A DNA stretch of 64,000 bases from Serratia sp. M24T3 (GTDB lineage Bacteria > Pseudomonadota > Gammaproteobacteria > Enterobacterales > Enterobacteriaceae). Under the pieces are notes generated by a model, which worked only from the letters and a program-made list of their open reading frames with translations, ran no database searches and was not told the origin of the DNA. Location: contig NZ_AJHJ01000014.1 of assembly GCF_000257645.1 (NCBI RefSeq), forward strand, positions 35,892-99,891. Direction: 5' to 3'. This document shows, in pieces, positions 34,869 to 42,108 of this stretch. Within the stretch, counting starts at the first letter, position 1. Each line of letters begins with the position of its first letter. Both the position numbers and the translations under genes were made by a program.

Positions 34869-35852
34869 TTACTGTGCTGCAAACAGGGCCGCAAACTTGT
34901 CCAGTACCTGTTTACGATCGGCGGAACCGGCAGTCTCGGCGGGTAAAACTTTTAATGTTTTAAAAAGCGGGCGTTTGGCGTCAATGTCTTCGCGCGCGGG
35001 CATCAGCCAGGCATCGGCGACCAGTTGCTGACCCTCCGGCGACAGAACATAATCAACAAAAGCTTTGGCCTGAGCAGGCTCTTTGCTGCTTTTGAGGATC
35101 ATCATCGGGCGTGGCGCAATCACTGTACCGCTGGTTGGGAAAATCACTTTTACTGCTTCCCCCGCCTCGACGCTGTTGTACGAAACATAATCCACCGCGC
35201 CAAAGACGGCGGCCTTGGCGCCTTGCAATACGGGGGTGAGTGCCTGAGCGTTAGGACCGGCAACTATCATGCCGTTAGCCTTAAGATTATCAAACAGCTT
35301 CCAGGCCTGATCGCCATAAGCATTTTGCAGACCGATCAGCAAATCCAGCGAAGCGCCGGAGAGTGAAGGGTCCGGCGTGGTCACTTTGTCTTTGAATGCC
35401 GGAAGTGCCAAGTCCTGCCAGTCGTGTGGTTCTGGAGTGCCGCTTTTAGTATTCCAGACAATACCCAGCGCCGAAATTCCCTGGGCAACATAGTAAGGAT
35501 TTTTGAATTCAGCCGGGACGTGGGAAGCATTGGGGCTTTGATATGCCAGCAGCCAGTCGCGTTTTGCGAGGCTGGTTGCCGTGTCCCATGAAGCAGAAAT
35601 CAGTACGTCGGCGCGCGGGTTAGCCTGTTCCGCATCGAGACGCGCCATCACTTTGCCGGTTGTCGCCTGAAAAATATCGACCTTGACGCCGGTCTGTTTT
35701 TCATAGCCCGCCGCCAGTTTTTTAGCCAGCGAGCCGGGGCCGGCAGTGTACACGGTCAGTGCCTGTGCAGCGCCGGTTGTCAGAGCAAAAGAAAGAGTCA
35801 TTGCAGTTAATAAACCTGTTTTGATTACAGAAACGTTGTTCGAATTACGCAT
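34869..35852 (-). CDS. ABC transporter substrate-binding protein (iron/phosphonate type)
   Basis: A 327-residue periplasmic protein: signal peptide ending near TGAAQA, then LTVYTAGPGSLAKKLAAGYE, DVLISASWDTATSLAKR, and SYNSVEAGEAVKVIFPTSGT. This pattern fits the SBP_bac_6/FbpA-AphA cluster that binds ferric ion, sulfate-like or organophosphonate ligands. The usual iron-binding Tyr-Tyr pair of FbpA near the C-terminus is not evident, which argues against simple ferric binding. Ligand left open. Confidence 0.82.
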   Translation of the reverse strand: MRNSNNVSVIKTGLLTAMTLSFALTTGAAQALTVYTAGPGSLAKKLAAGYEKQTGVKVDIFQATTGKVMARLDAEQANPRADVLISASWDTATSLAKRDWLLAYQSPNASHVPAEFKNPYYVAQGISALGIVWNTKSGTPEPHDWQDLALPAFKDKVTTPDPSLSGASLDLLIGLQNAYGDQAWKLFDNLKANGMIVAGPNAQALTPVLQGAKAAVFGAVDYVSYNSVEAGEAVKVIFPTSGTVIAPRPMMILKSSKEPAQAKAFVDYVLSPEGQQLVADAWLMPAREDIDAKRPLFKTLKVLPAETAGSADRKQVLDKFAALFAAQ

Positions 35853-35872
35853 TTTTTAAAATCCACCACCGA

Positions 35873-36613
35873 TTAGGCAACAAAAGGAGAAACGCGGGAA
35901 AGAATGGCCGGAGCAGAAGAATCGAGGCTGTCGATGCGCCTGATGGCCCCTTGTTCCATGCGCGCAATACAGTGGGCCAAAGCCTCGGCTTCATGCGGGT
36001 CATGGGTGACATACACCGCAGTGGTCCCGAGCTGGCGCAGCAGTACGGCCATTTCCTCGCACAGAGTTTCACGCAGGTTGCGGTCAAGGTTGGATAGTGG
36101 CTCATCGAATAACAGGATTTGTGGCTCGGCGACAATGGCACGGGCCAACGCCACGCGCTGTTGCTGCCCACCGGAGAGTTCGGAGGGGCGACGATGAGTA
36201 AAATCTGCCAGCCCCACGCGGTCAAGCGCCGTCAATACCCGCTGCTGACGGGCTTTGGCCGGCACACTGCGCATTTGCAGCGGAAACGATACATTCTGGC
36301 CGACGGTCATGTGCGGCCACAGGGCGTAGTCTTGAAACACCATCCCTAAATCACGTTTTTCCGGCGGCAGACTAAATCGACCATCTACCACCTTTTGCCG
36401 ACCAAAAAACACTTGGCCTGCCTCGGGGTGTAACAGCCCGGCCAGCAGTTTAAGAAGGGTGCTTTTACCGCAGCCGGACGGGCCAAGCAGCGCCATAATG
36501 ATCCCTTTTGGCACTTGCAGGCAGATATCGTCAAGCACTCGATTGGCCGCAAAATGATGAGTAACGTGTTTAACCTGGATTGCGGGCGGGAGAACCGTTA
36601 GCGCAGAGCACAT
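35873..36613 (-). CDS. ABC transporter ATP-binding protein, short form
   Basis: A 246-residue ATPase. Walker A LLGPSGCGKSTLLKL (about 43-57), LSGGQQQRVALARA and Walker B ILLFDEPLSNLD are intact. It ends about 15 residues after the nucleotide domain, with no TOBE regulatory domain, which is about 100 residues shorter than FbpC-type ATPases. First gene of the ABC operon, starting 301 bp from the divergent FAD oxidase gene. Confidence 0.87.
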   Translation of the reverse strand: MCSALTVLPPAIQVKHVTHHFAANRVLDDICLQVPKGIIMALLGPSGCGKSTLLKLLAGLLHPEAGQVFFGRQKVVDGRFSLPPEKRDLGMVFQDYALWPHMTVGQNVSFPLQMRSVPAKARQQRVLTALDRVGLADFTHRRPSELSGGQQQRVALARAIVAEPQILLFDEPLSNLDRNLRETLCEEMAVLLRQLGTTAVYVTHDPHEAEALAHCIARMEQGAIRRIDSLDSSAPAILSRVSPFVA

Positions 36614-36914
36614 GAAGCACCCCGCGTTTTGGCTGATTTTAAAGTTTCAAAATTATGGAGGCGCGCAGGCACCACCGGCCGGATGGCTGGCTGTTTCATG
36701 GGAACTATCCTCTTTGGGATTTATTGATTCGGCCAGACTAATGATGATTTATTACGCCAATATGACGGTGCGACTGCAGGTGAACGGTGGGATAAAAGCC
36801 TTGCACCTAGCAGGACGGTTGGCTACTTTATTGATTAAGTTAGCGATTAAATTGTGAATCTGCCTTTTAAATCGGGCACTTGGCGTTTGTGACCTATCAC
36901 TTTCTGGAGTTTTA
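36614..36914. other. Intergenic region between divergent operons
   Basis: About 300 bp separating the ABC operon from the oxidase-tag pair. It should hold both promoters. TTGATTAAGTTAGCGATTAAATTG near 36832-36857 is the most AT-rich part; I recognise no operator and judge an 81-codon reading frame here to be chance. Confidence 0.4.
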
Positions 36915-38018
36915 ATGAAAATAATCGTTATTGGCGCCGGAATGATCGGCGCGTCTCTGACCTGGGAACTGACCGAGGCGGGTTTTACGGTTACGCTGCT
37001 AGACGCGAGCGAGGCGGGCAAAGGCACCAGCGCGAATTCTTTTGCCTGGATTAACTCTCACGGCAAGCCACCCGAAGCCTATCACCGCCTGAACGCCTCG
37101 GGTATGCAAGCCCATCGTGACCTGGCTAAACGCTTTGGACAGGCTCCATGGCTGAATCTCACCGGCTGTCTTGAATGGCAAGCGCCAGCAGAGCAACAGG
37201 CGATGAAAGACAACGTCGCTCGTTTGCAAAACTATGATTATCCGGCCGAATGGATCAGCGCAGGGCAGTTGCAACAGTATGAACCAGAAATACATCTCGA
37301 CGGCACTCAAGGAGCCATTGGCTGGTTCTCGTCGGAAGGATGGGTTGATACCCAGCAGTATATTCATCTGCTTTTGCAGGCCAGCGCAGCAGAGGGGGCA
37401 AAAATCGTCACCGGCAGCAAAGTCGTGGAAATCTTGCAGGACGGTGACACTGTCACTGGAGTTAAAACCGCTGATGGCACCTTGCACCGCGCCAGTCTCA
37501 CTATTAATGCCAGTGGTCGCTGGTCAGACAAACCGCCTTATCTTGGCCAGCAAGCAACCCAGCTTGCGCCGACGACCGGGATACTCATTCGCGTTCCTGC
37601 CGAATACGTGCCTGTTAACCACGTTTTGGCAACGCCGATGTTTCATTGCCGCCCCGATGGCGAAGGGGTAACGCTGCTTTGCCCAAATGAAGGGGTTTAC
37701 GATATTGATGAATCGACCCCACAGTCGCGGATTGATGAGCTGGCGGCAGACATCATCCTCAAGGCTGCCGAGGTTTGGCCAAGGCTGGCGGCTATCAGGC
37801 CGGAGCAGTATAAAGCTCGCATGGGTATTCGCGCCTTGCCGGTCGATGGATATCCTATAGTTGGCCCAACGCCTGGTTTAGCGGGTTATTACACCGTGGT
37901 GACTCACAGTGGTGTGACGCTGTCACCTTTACTGGCGCGCCTGGTGACCCAGGAAATCAAAGGCAAACCCGCCGCTGAGTTAGAGCCTTACCGCCCGCAG
38001 CGCCTGCTTAAAGGATAA
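36915..38018 (+). CDS. FAD-dependent oxidoreductase (DAO family)
   Basis: A 367-residue flavoprotein of the D-amino acid oxidase / glycine oxidase fold. The N-terminal FAD motif VIGAGMIGASLTWELTEAG is followed by ANSFAWINSHGKPPEAYH and, near the C-terminus, MGIRALPVDGYPIVGPTPG and TVVTHSGVTLSPLL, the FAD-contact region. It probably oxidises an amine or amino acid. Divergent from an ABC importer, so the imported compound may be its substrate; in phosphonate loci such oxidases act on aminophosphonates, but that link is only a possibility here. Followed after 5 bp by the tag-like gene. Confidence 0.83.
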   Translation: MKIIVIGAGMIGASLTWELTEAGFTVTLLDASEAGKGTSANSFAWINSHGKPPEAYHRLNASGMQAHRDLAKRFGQAPWLNLTGCLEWQAPAEQQAMKDNVARLQNYDYPAEWISAGQLQQYEPEIHLDGTQGAIGWFSSEGWVDTQQYIHLLLQASAAEGAKIVTGSKVVEILQDGDTVTGVKTADGTLHRASLTINASGRWSDKPPYLGQQATQLAPTTGILIRVPAEYVPVNHVLATPMFHCRPDGEGVTLLCPNEGVYDIDESTPQSRIDELAADIILKAAEVWPRLAAIRPEQYKARMGIRALPVDGYPIVGPTPGLAGYYTVVTHSGVTLSPLLARLVTQEIKGKPAAELEPYRPQRLLKG

Positions 38019-38023
38019 AACAC

Positions 38024-38575
38024 ATGAAAGAACCGGTACGCTGTGCCTGGGGCGAAAACGATCTTCTCATGCAGCAATATCACGACCGCGAATGGGGCGT
38101 GCCGGTGTATGACAGCCGCGCTTTGTGGGAAAAGCTCATGCTCGACGGATTTCAGGCCGGGCTGTCATGGCGCACAATTCTCAATAAGCGAGACGCTTTC
38201 AGAAAAGCTTTTTGCGGATTTGACCCTTACAAAGTTGCTGAATTCACTGGACAAGATGTTGAACGTCTGGTGACTAATCCTGACATTGTTCGTTCACGAG
38301 CCAAAATTAACGCGGTGATTAAAAACGCCCGGGCGTATCTACGAATGCAGGAGCAGGGGGAAGATTTTTCACAATGGATTTGGTCAAAAGTCGGCGGCAA
38401 ACCCATTCAGCATCTCGGTCCGATACCCACTCAAAGCGAGCTTTCACAGGATATCTCCAAACAATTGAAAAAACGCGGTTTCAGCTTTGTAGGCCCGGTG
38501 ATTGTCTATGCCTGGATGGAAGCGACCGGACTTATCAACAGCCATCATCCTGACTGTTTTCGTCGTCATCTGTAG
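38024..38575 (+). CDS. tag: DNA-3-methyladenine glycosylase I (Tag family)
   Basis: Removes 3-methyladenine from alkylated DNA. The 183-residue product has the zinc-snap residues Cys8 in VRCAWG, His20 in YHDREWG, and the C-terminal His/Cys pair in HHPDCF. GFQAGLSW and the catalytic-pocket region KRDAFRKAF follow the family. Only 5 bp from the FAD oxidase gene, so probably co-transcribed with it. It is a little diverged from E. coli Tag, and may be a second copy. Confidence 0.88.
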   Translation: MKEPVRCAWGENDLLMQQYHDREWGVPVYDSRALWEKLMLDGFQAGLSWRTILNKRDAFRKAFCGFDPYKVAEFTGQDVERLVTNPDIVRSRAKINAVIKNARAYLRMQEQGEDFSQWIWSKVGGKPIQHLGPIPTQSELSQDISKQLKKRGFSFVGPVIVYAWMEATGLINSHHPDCFRRHL

Positions 38576-38672
38576 CCCTCATTCTGACTTTCTGATTTTA
38601 GTTCCTCGTTAGATCATGAAAATTTCACACAGTCGTCATAAATCTGCTTACTTTTTACCCAATCCAATGCTT

Positions 38673-38689
38673 TGTTGTGGTTTTGTTTA
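38673..38689 (+). promoter_or_regulatory. Candidate PhoP box
   Basis: TGTTGT-N5-TGTTTA; the second half-site is perfect for the PhoP consensus TGTTTA and the first matches 4 of 6. Upstream of a virK/ybjX homologue, a family under PhoP control in Salmonella. No convincing -10 follows, so this is weak. Confidence 0.3.
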
Positions 38690-38832
38690 TAAAACTCGGG
38701 GAAAGTTCCCTGCGTGAGCAATAAAAGTTAAGAATTTTCCGGTGCCATACTTAAAATAACCTTAAGACATATATGAGACGAATAATTTTACCATTTTCAT
38801 GGTAGCGATTTTCATTTGAGGCAAATGGCATT

Positions 38833-39762
38833 ATGAACACCAGTGAAAGCTTACTTATTTCAGAGGCTATTTTTTTTAAAAAATTAGTCATGAATGAAGT
38901 CATGCACGATAGATATTGGGATTCAAAATCAAATAGAGCGAAATACATTATTCGCAGTTTGCTGATGCCAAAATCAACCTTCAAAGTCCTTGGTTTTCTG
39001 GCGACTAATCCAGATGCCAAGCGCCTTATGGCAAGACAACCTTCGTTGCCTTACAAGCTTCATCGCCCTTATTTGCGGGCCAATTTAAAGACAAAAGATA
39101 AAATCAAGTCAATCTGTGAAGGGTCTCGCCTGATATTCACAAGTCTTGAGAGTTCGGTTTATAAAAAAATATACTCGAGTGATGGTTTACAGCTGGCGAA
39201 AATAGAAGGAAAAAACGGCGATTACACCATCAAGATGGGAATGGAGAATAAGTTTAGCCGAGAAGGAGAACTGGTACTTAATCTAAAAAATAGCGAAGGA
39301 ATCACGCTTGCCTCTTGTGCTTTTGGTTTTGTGTTTGAGAATGACATGCCGTGTTTGTTCATCGGCGCTATGCAAGGTGGCGAAAAGCTGTGTACGCCGG
39401 AGCTGATAAAAGAGGCCACCAAGTCTTGCTATGGGCTGTTCCCGAAGAGGATATTGATTGAAATAGTGTGTTTTCTCGCCAACAAGTTCGAGTGTTCAAA
39501 AATACTGGCAGTGAGCAATAAAACACACATTTTCCAAAGCGGCCGCTATAAGAAAAGAAAATCGAGCCTGATGCTGGCGGATTACGACGGCTTTTGGGAA
39601 TCATTATCTGGCCACCGCAATGCTAAAAATGACTATGAATTACCGCTTGAGATCAAAAGAAAAGATATTGAAGAGGTAACCAGCAAGAAAAGGTCTGAAT
39701 ATCGCAAGCGCTATGTTTTGCTTGATGATTTGAAAGCAAACCTGATTGCTGTTCTTAATTAG
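38833..39762 (+). CDS. VirK/YbjX family protein (DUF535)
   Basis: A 309-residue protein of the DUF535 family, which includes Shigella VirK and Salmonella VirK/SomA, linked to resistance to antimicrobial peptides and proper surface display of virulence proteins. Seen: HRPYLRANLKTKDKIKSI, GELVLNLKNSEGITLASCAF, the FIGAMQGG core, GLFPKRILIEIV and a basic YKKRKSSLMLADYDGFWE stretch. No signal peptide or membrane segment is evident. AT-rich with many Lys codons. It stands alone. Confidence 0.83.
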   Translation: MNTSESLLISEAIFFKKLVMNEVMHDRYWDSKSNRAKYIIRSLLMPKSTFKVLGFLATNPDAKRLMARQPSLPYKLHRPYLRANLKTKDKIKSICEGSRLIFTSLESSVYKKIYSSDGLQLAKIEGKNGDYTIKMGMENKFSREGELVLNLKNSEGITLASCAFGFVFENDMPCLFIGAMQGGEKLCTPELIKEATKSCYGLFPKRILIEIVCFLANKFECSKILAVSNKTHIFQSGRYKKRKSSLMLADYDGFWESLSGHRNAKNDYELPLEIKRKDIEEVTSKKRSEYRKRYVLLDDLKANLIAVLN

Positions 39763-39920
39763 CAATACTGTTCCACCGCTTGTCATTCCCGCTACGATCA
39801 TTATTTTTGTGACCTGAAAATAAAGGATACGGGCGGGCATCGGCGCTTTGTTGTCTATTTTAAATGAACGCTGTTTGAGCAAGGGAAATATCGCAGGCTT
39901 TGAAATAAATGCGGAACCCA

Positions 39921-40889
39921 TTAGTCAGCTTTGTTTTTGAAATAGCTGCGATACTGAGCAGGGCTAACTTTAAGCTGCCGTTGAAACGCTCGCCGTAGTA
40001 TATCAATACTGCTATAACCGCATTTCGCCGCAATCTGTTTTGGTGACAGCTCGGAAGACTCCAGCAGATAGCGCGCCTGATTAATTTTCTCCTGCTCCAG
40101 CCAATCCCCTGGCGTAAGACCTATTTCCTGAGTAAATATCCGAGTAAGGTGGCGAGTGCTAACACCTAAATGCTCCGCCAAAGACTTGATTGAATTGATA
40201 CTTTCCAGATTACCCGTCGCCCAGCGCTGTAAATCCTGCAATGCCGAACGGCCACTGAGTGAAGTCTTCCCCGAGCGACTGAATTGCATCTGCCCGCCGG
40301 GGCGCTTGAAAAACATCACCAACTGCGCGGCAACGTCCATCGCAACTTCACGGCCTAGATCCTCTTCCACCATCATTAATGCCAAATCCAGGCCCGAGGT
40401 CACGCCAGCCGCGGTACGTAATGGTCCTTCGGCGATATAAATCGCGTCGGCATCGACCTGAATTCCCGGATAACGGCTGGCCAACGTTTCCGCCACCGCC
40501 CAATGAGTGGTCACGCGGTGCCCTTCAAGCAGCCCTGTCGCAGCAAGCAGCAGGGCACCCGTACACACTGAACCAAAACGGCGGCTGTTTAATGCTCGAT
40601 CGGTAATTGACATTAACAGCGATGCGGAAGGGGCAAACTCTGCCATATCCGGCGCACCCGCAACCAAAAAGGTATCGATGGCCAGCTGCGGTGGCTGCTC
40701 AAGACACTTCTCGGCTAGCAGGCAAATTCCTGAGGAGGTTACAATCTTCAACTCTTCAAGCGCAACAACTTCCAGCTGATAAATTTTACGCCCCATTTGC
40801 TGATTAACTTCGGCAAATACGTCCAGCGGGCCAGAGACATCGAGCAGTTGCACGCCTGGGATCGCCAGAATCTGGATAGTTTTGATCAT
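39921..40889 (-). CDS. GlxA family transcriptional regulator (DJ-1/PfpI plus AraC HTH)
   Basis: A 322-residue regulator. The N-terminal DJ-1/PfpI-like domain (about 1-180) has VAGAPD and FGSVCTGALLLAATGLLEGH, with the nucleophile-elbow cysteine in VCTG. The C-terminal AraC domain (about 225-320) has two HTH units ending GYSSIDILRRAFQRQLKVSP. Family members control catabolic genes. It is divergent from an HD-domain gene that it may regulate; paired CGTCATWAT repeats lie between. Confidence 0.87.
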   Translation of the reverse strand: MIKTIQILAIPGVQLLDVSGPLDVFAEVNQQMGRKIYQLEVVALEELKIVTSSGICLLAEKCLEQPPQLAIDTFLVAGAPDMAEFAPSASLLMSITDRALNSRRFGSVCTGALLLAATGLLEGHRVTTHWAVAETLASRYPGIQVDADAIYIAEGPLRTAAGVTSGLDLALMMVEEDLGREVAMDVAAQLVMFFKRPGGQMQFSRSGKTSLSGRSALQDLQRWATGNLESINSIKSLAEHLGVSTRHLTRIFTQEIGLTPGDWLEQEKINQARYLLESSELSPKQIAAKCGYSSIDILRRAFQRQLKVSPAQYRSYFKNKAD

Positions 40890-40912
40890 TCGTATGCTCC
40901 GGTGTCTGAGTT

Positions 40913-40948
40913 CGTCATTATGTCTCTAATCGTCATAATACTACGATT
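40913..40948. promoter_or_regulatory. Candidate GlxA-type regulator site
   Basis: Direct repeats CGTCATTAT (40913-40921) and CGTCATAAT (40931-40939), 18 bp apart, overlap a dyad AATCGT-N9-ACGATT (40928-40948). Tandem sites of this spacing are usual for AraC-type proteins. Confidence 0.45.
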
Positions 40949-41020
40949 GAAGACAGTCGGTGCAAGATTTATTGTTAATGCCAGAACAGTAAACATCACT
41001 TTTAACAGGCGGGAAAAATC

Positions 41021-41662
41021 ATGACATTTAACATTAAAGGCATTCAGATACCGGATAGTCAGATGGCGCGCCAGGCAACGGAACTGGTTCGCGATACAGA
41101 GTCAGAACTGTTGTTTAATCACTCGAGCCGCGTCTACTACTGGGGGGCGTTGGCGGGTCAACAGCGCGGGTTGAAAGTCGATCACGAGCTGCTTTATATC
41201 GGCTGTATGTTTCATGATATGGGGCTGACCCACGATCATTGCAGCTGTGACAAACGTTTTGAAGTTGATGGAGCCAACGCCGCGCGCGACTTCCTGCGCC
41301 AACATCAAATTAATCAGGCTGATATTGATAAAGTTTGGACGGCAATTGCTTTGCACACCACGCCAGGGATCCCCGAGTTTATGGACCCGGTGATTGCACT
41401 GGTAACGGCGGGGGTTGAGATGGACGTATTAGGGATTAACTATGAAGGCTATTCTTCGCAAGAACGGGAGGCGGTGGTCAAAGCGCATCCGCGGACTCCG
41501 CAGTTTAAAGAAGATATTATCAACGCTTTTTATCAGGGCGTTAAAGATAAACCACAGACCACTTTTGGTAATGTGAAAGCCGACGTGATTGCCGATAAAC
41601 AGCCCGATTTTGATAAGGGTAATTTCTGCTCGATTATCCGTGGCTCTCATTGGCCGTCATAA
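41021..41662 (+). CDS. HD-domain hydrolase (cyanamide hydratase-like)
   Basis: A 213-residue metal-dependent HD protein. Ligands visible are His34 (FNHSSRVYYWG), His65-Asp66 (MFHDMGL) and a later Asp in the TAGVEMDVLG helix, the H...HD...D pattern. The HD + SSR(V)YYW layout resembles cyanamide hydratase and related HD hydratases rather than nucleotide phosphodiesterases. It also carries ALHTTPGIPE. Divergent from a GlxA-type regulator whose relatives control nitrile-type hydratases, which fits a small-molecule hydratase; the substrate is not known. Confidence 0.8.
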   Translation: MTFNIKGIQIPDSQMARQATELVRDTESELLFNHSSRVYYWGALAGQQRGLKVDHELLYIGCMFHDMGLTHDHCSCDKRFEVDGANAARDFLRQHQINQADIDKVWTAIALHTTPGIPEFMDPVIALVTAGVEMDVLGINYEGYSSQEREAVVKAHPRTPQFKEDIINAFYQGVKDKPQTTFGNVKADVIADKQPDFDKGNFCSIIRGSHWPS

Positions 41663-41671
41663 CCGGGATGA

Positions 41672-41989
41672 TTACGACGATGATTGGCAAAGCGTAAATT
41701 CAATCTTGTAGAGTTCGGTGATCCCAGGATAAATTTCGGCGATCACCGCTTTCAACTCGGCAAGTGTCATATTTTCCTGCCGGGCTTCAGCGTCAGTTAA
41801 TTGGTCATACATTATTGGGGTGACGCTGATAACCTTTAGGTGGCAAAAGAAATGATTGTCTTCGTAACGAGCAACGCTGACTTTATCGCCAGCCAGATAA
41901 TCGGCATCACTTTTTTCACGCAGAGTAATGGTTTTGCGACCGGCAAGAATGTCGGCTTCGAAGCGGGAGAAAAAAGTGATGTTTTTCAT
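41672..41989 (-). CDS. yqfB: N4-acetylcytidine amidohydrolase YqfB (ASCH domain)
   Basis: A 105-residue ASCH-domain enzyme; E. coli YqfB hydrolyses N4-acetylcytidine to cytidine and acetate. Seen: ITFFSRFEADILAGRKTITL with the catalytic Lys/Thr pair (KTIT), ENMTLAELKAVIAEIYPG and YKIEF at the end, all very close to E. coli. Confidence 0.9.
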   Translation of the reverse strand: MKNITFFSRFEADILAGRKTITLREKSDADYLAGDKVSVARYEDNHFFCHLKVISVTPIMYDQLTDAEARQENMTLAELKAVIAEIYPGITELYKIEFTLCQSSS

Positions 41990-42083
41990 GGTTATCTCTA
42001 CAGTTGTGGCTTGAAATTAGTTTCTAGGCGAGACAGTAAAATGCTAGTTAAGGTATGTCAAATATGCCAGAGCAGATAATACA

Positions 42084-42108
42084 ATTCCACTATTCATAAT
42101 GGTGGAAT
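42084..42108 (-). terminator. Hairpin overlapping the M66 protease stop
   Basis: ATTCCAC (42084-42090) pairs with GTGGAAT (42102-42108). On the minus strand it is followed by TGTATTAT, a weak U-rich tail, so possible terminator. Confidence 0.45.

Noticed and set aside
36612..36857. An 81-codon plus-strand frame in the ABC/oxidase intergenic region
   Set aside because: No ribosome site or recognisable domain; begins inside the ATPase gene end and looks like chance.
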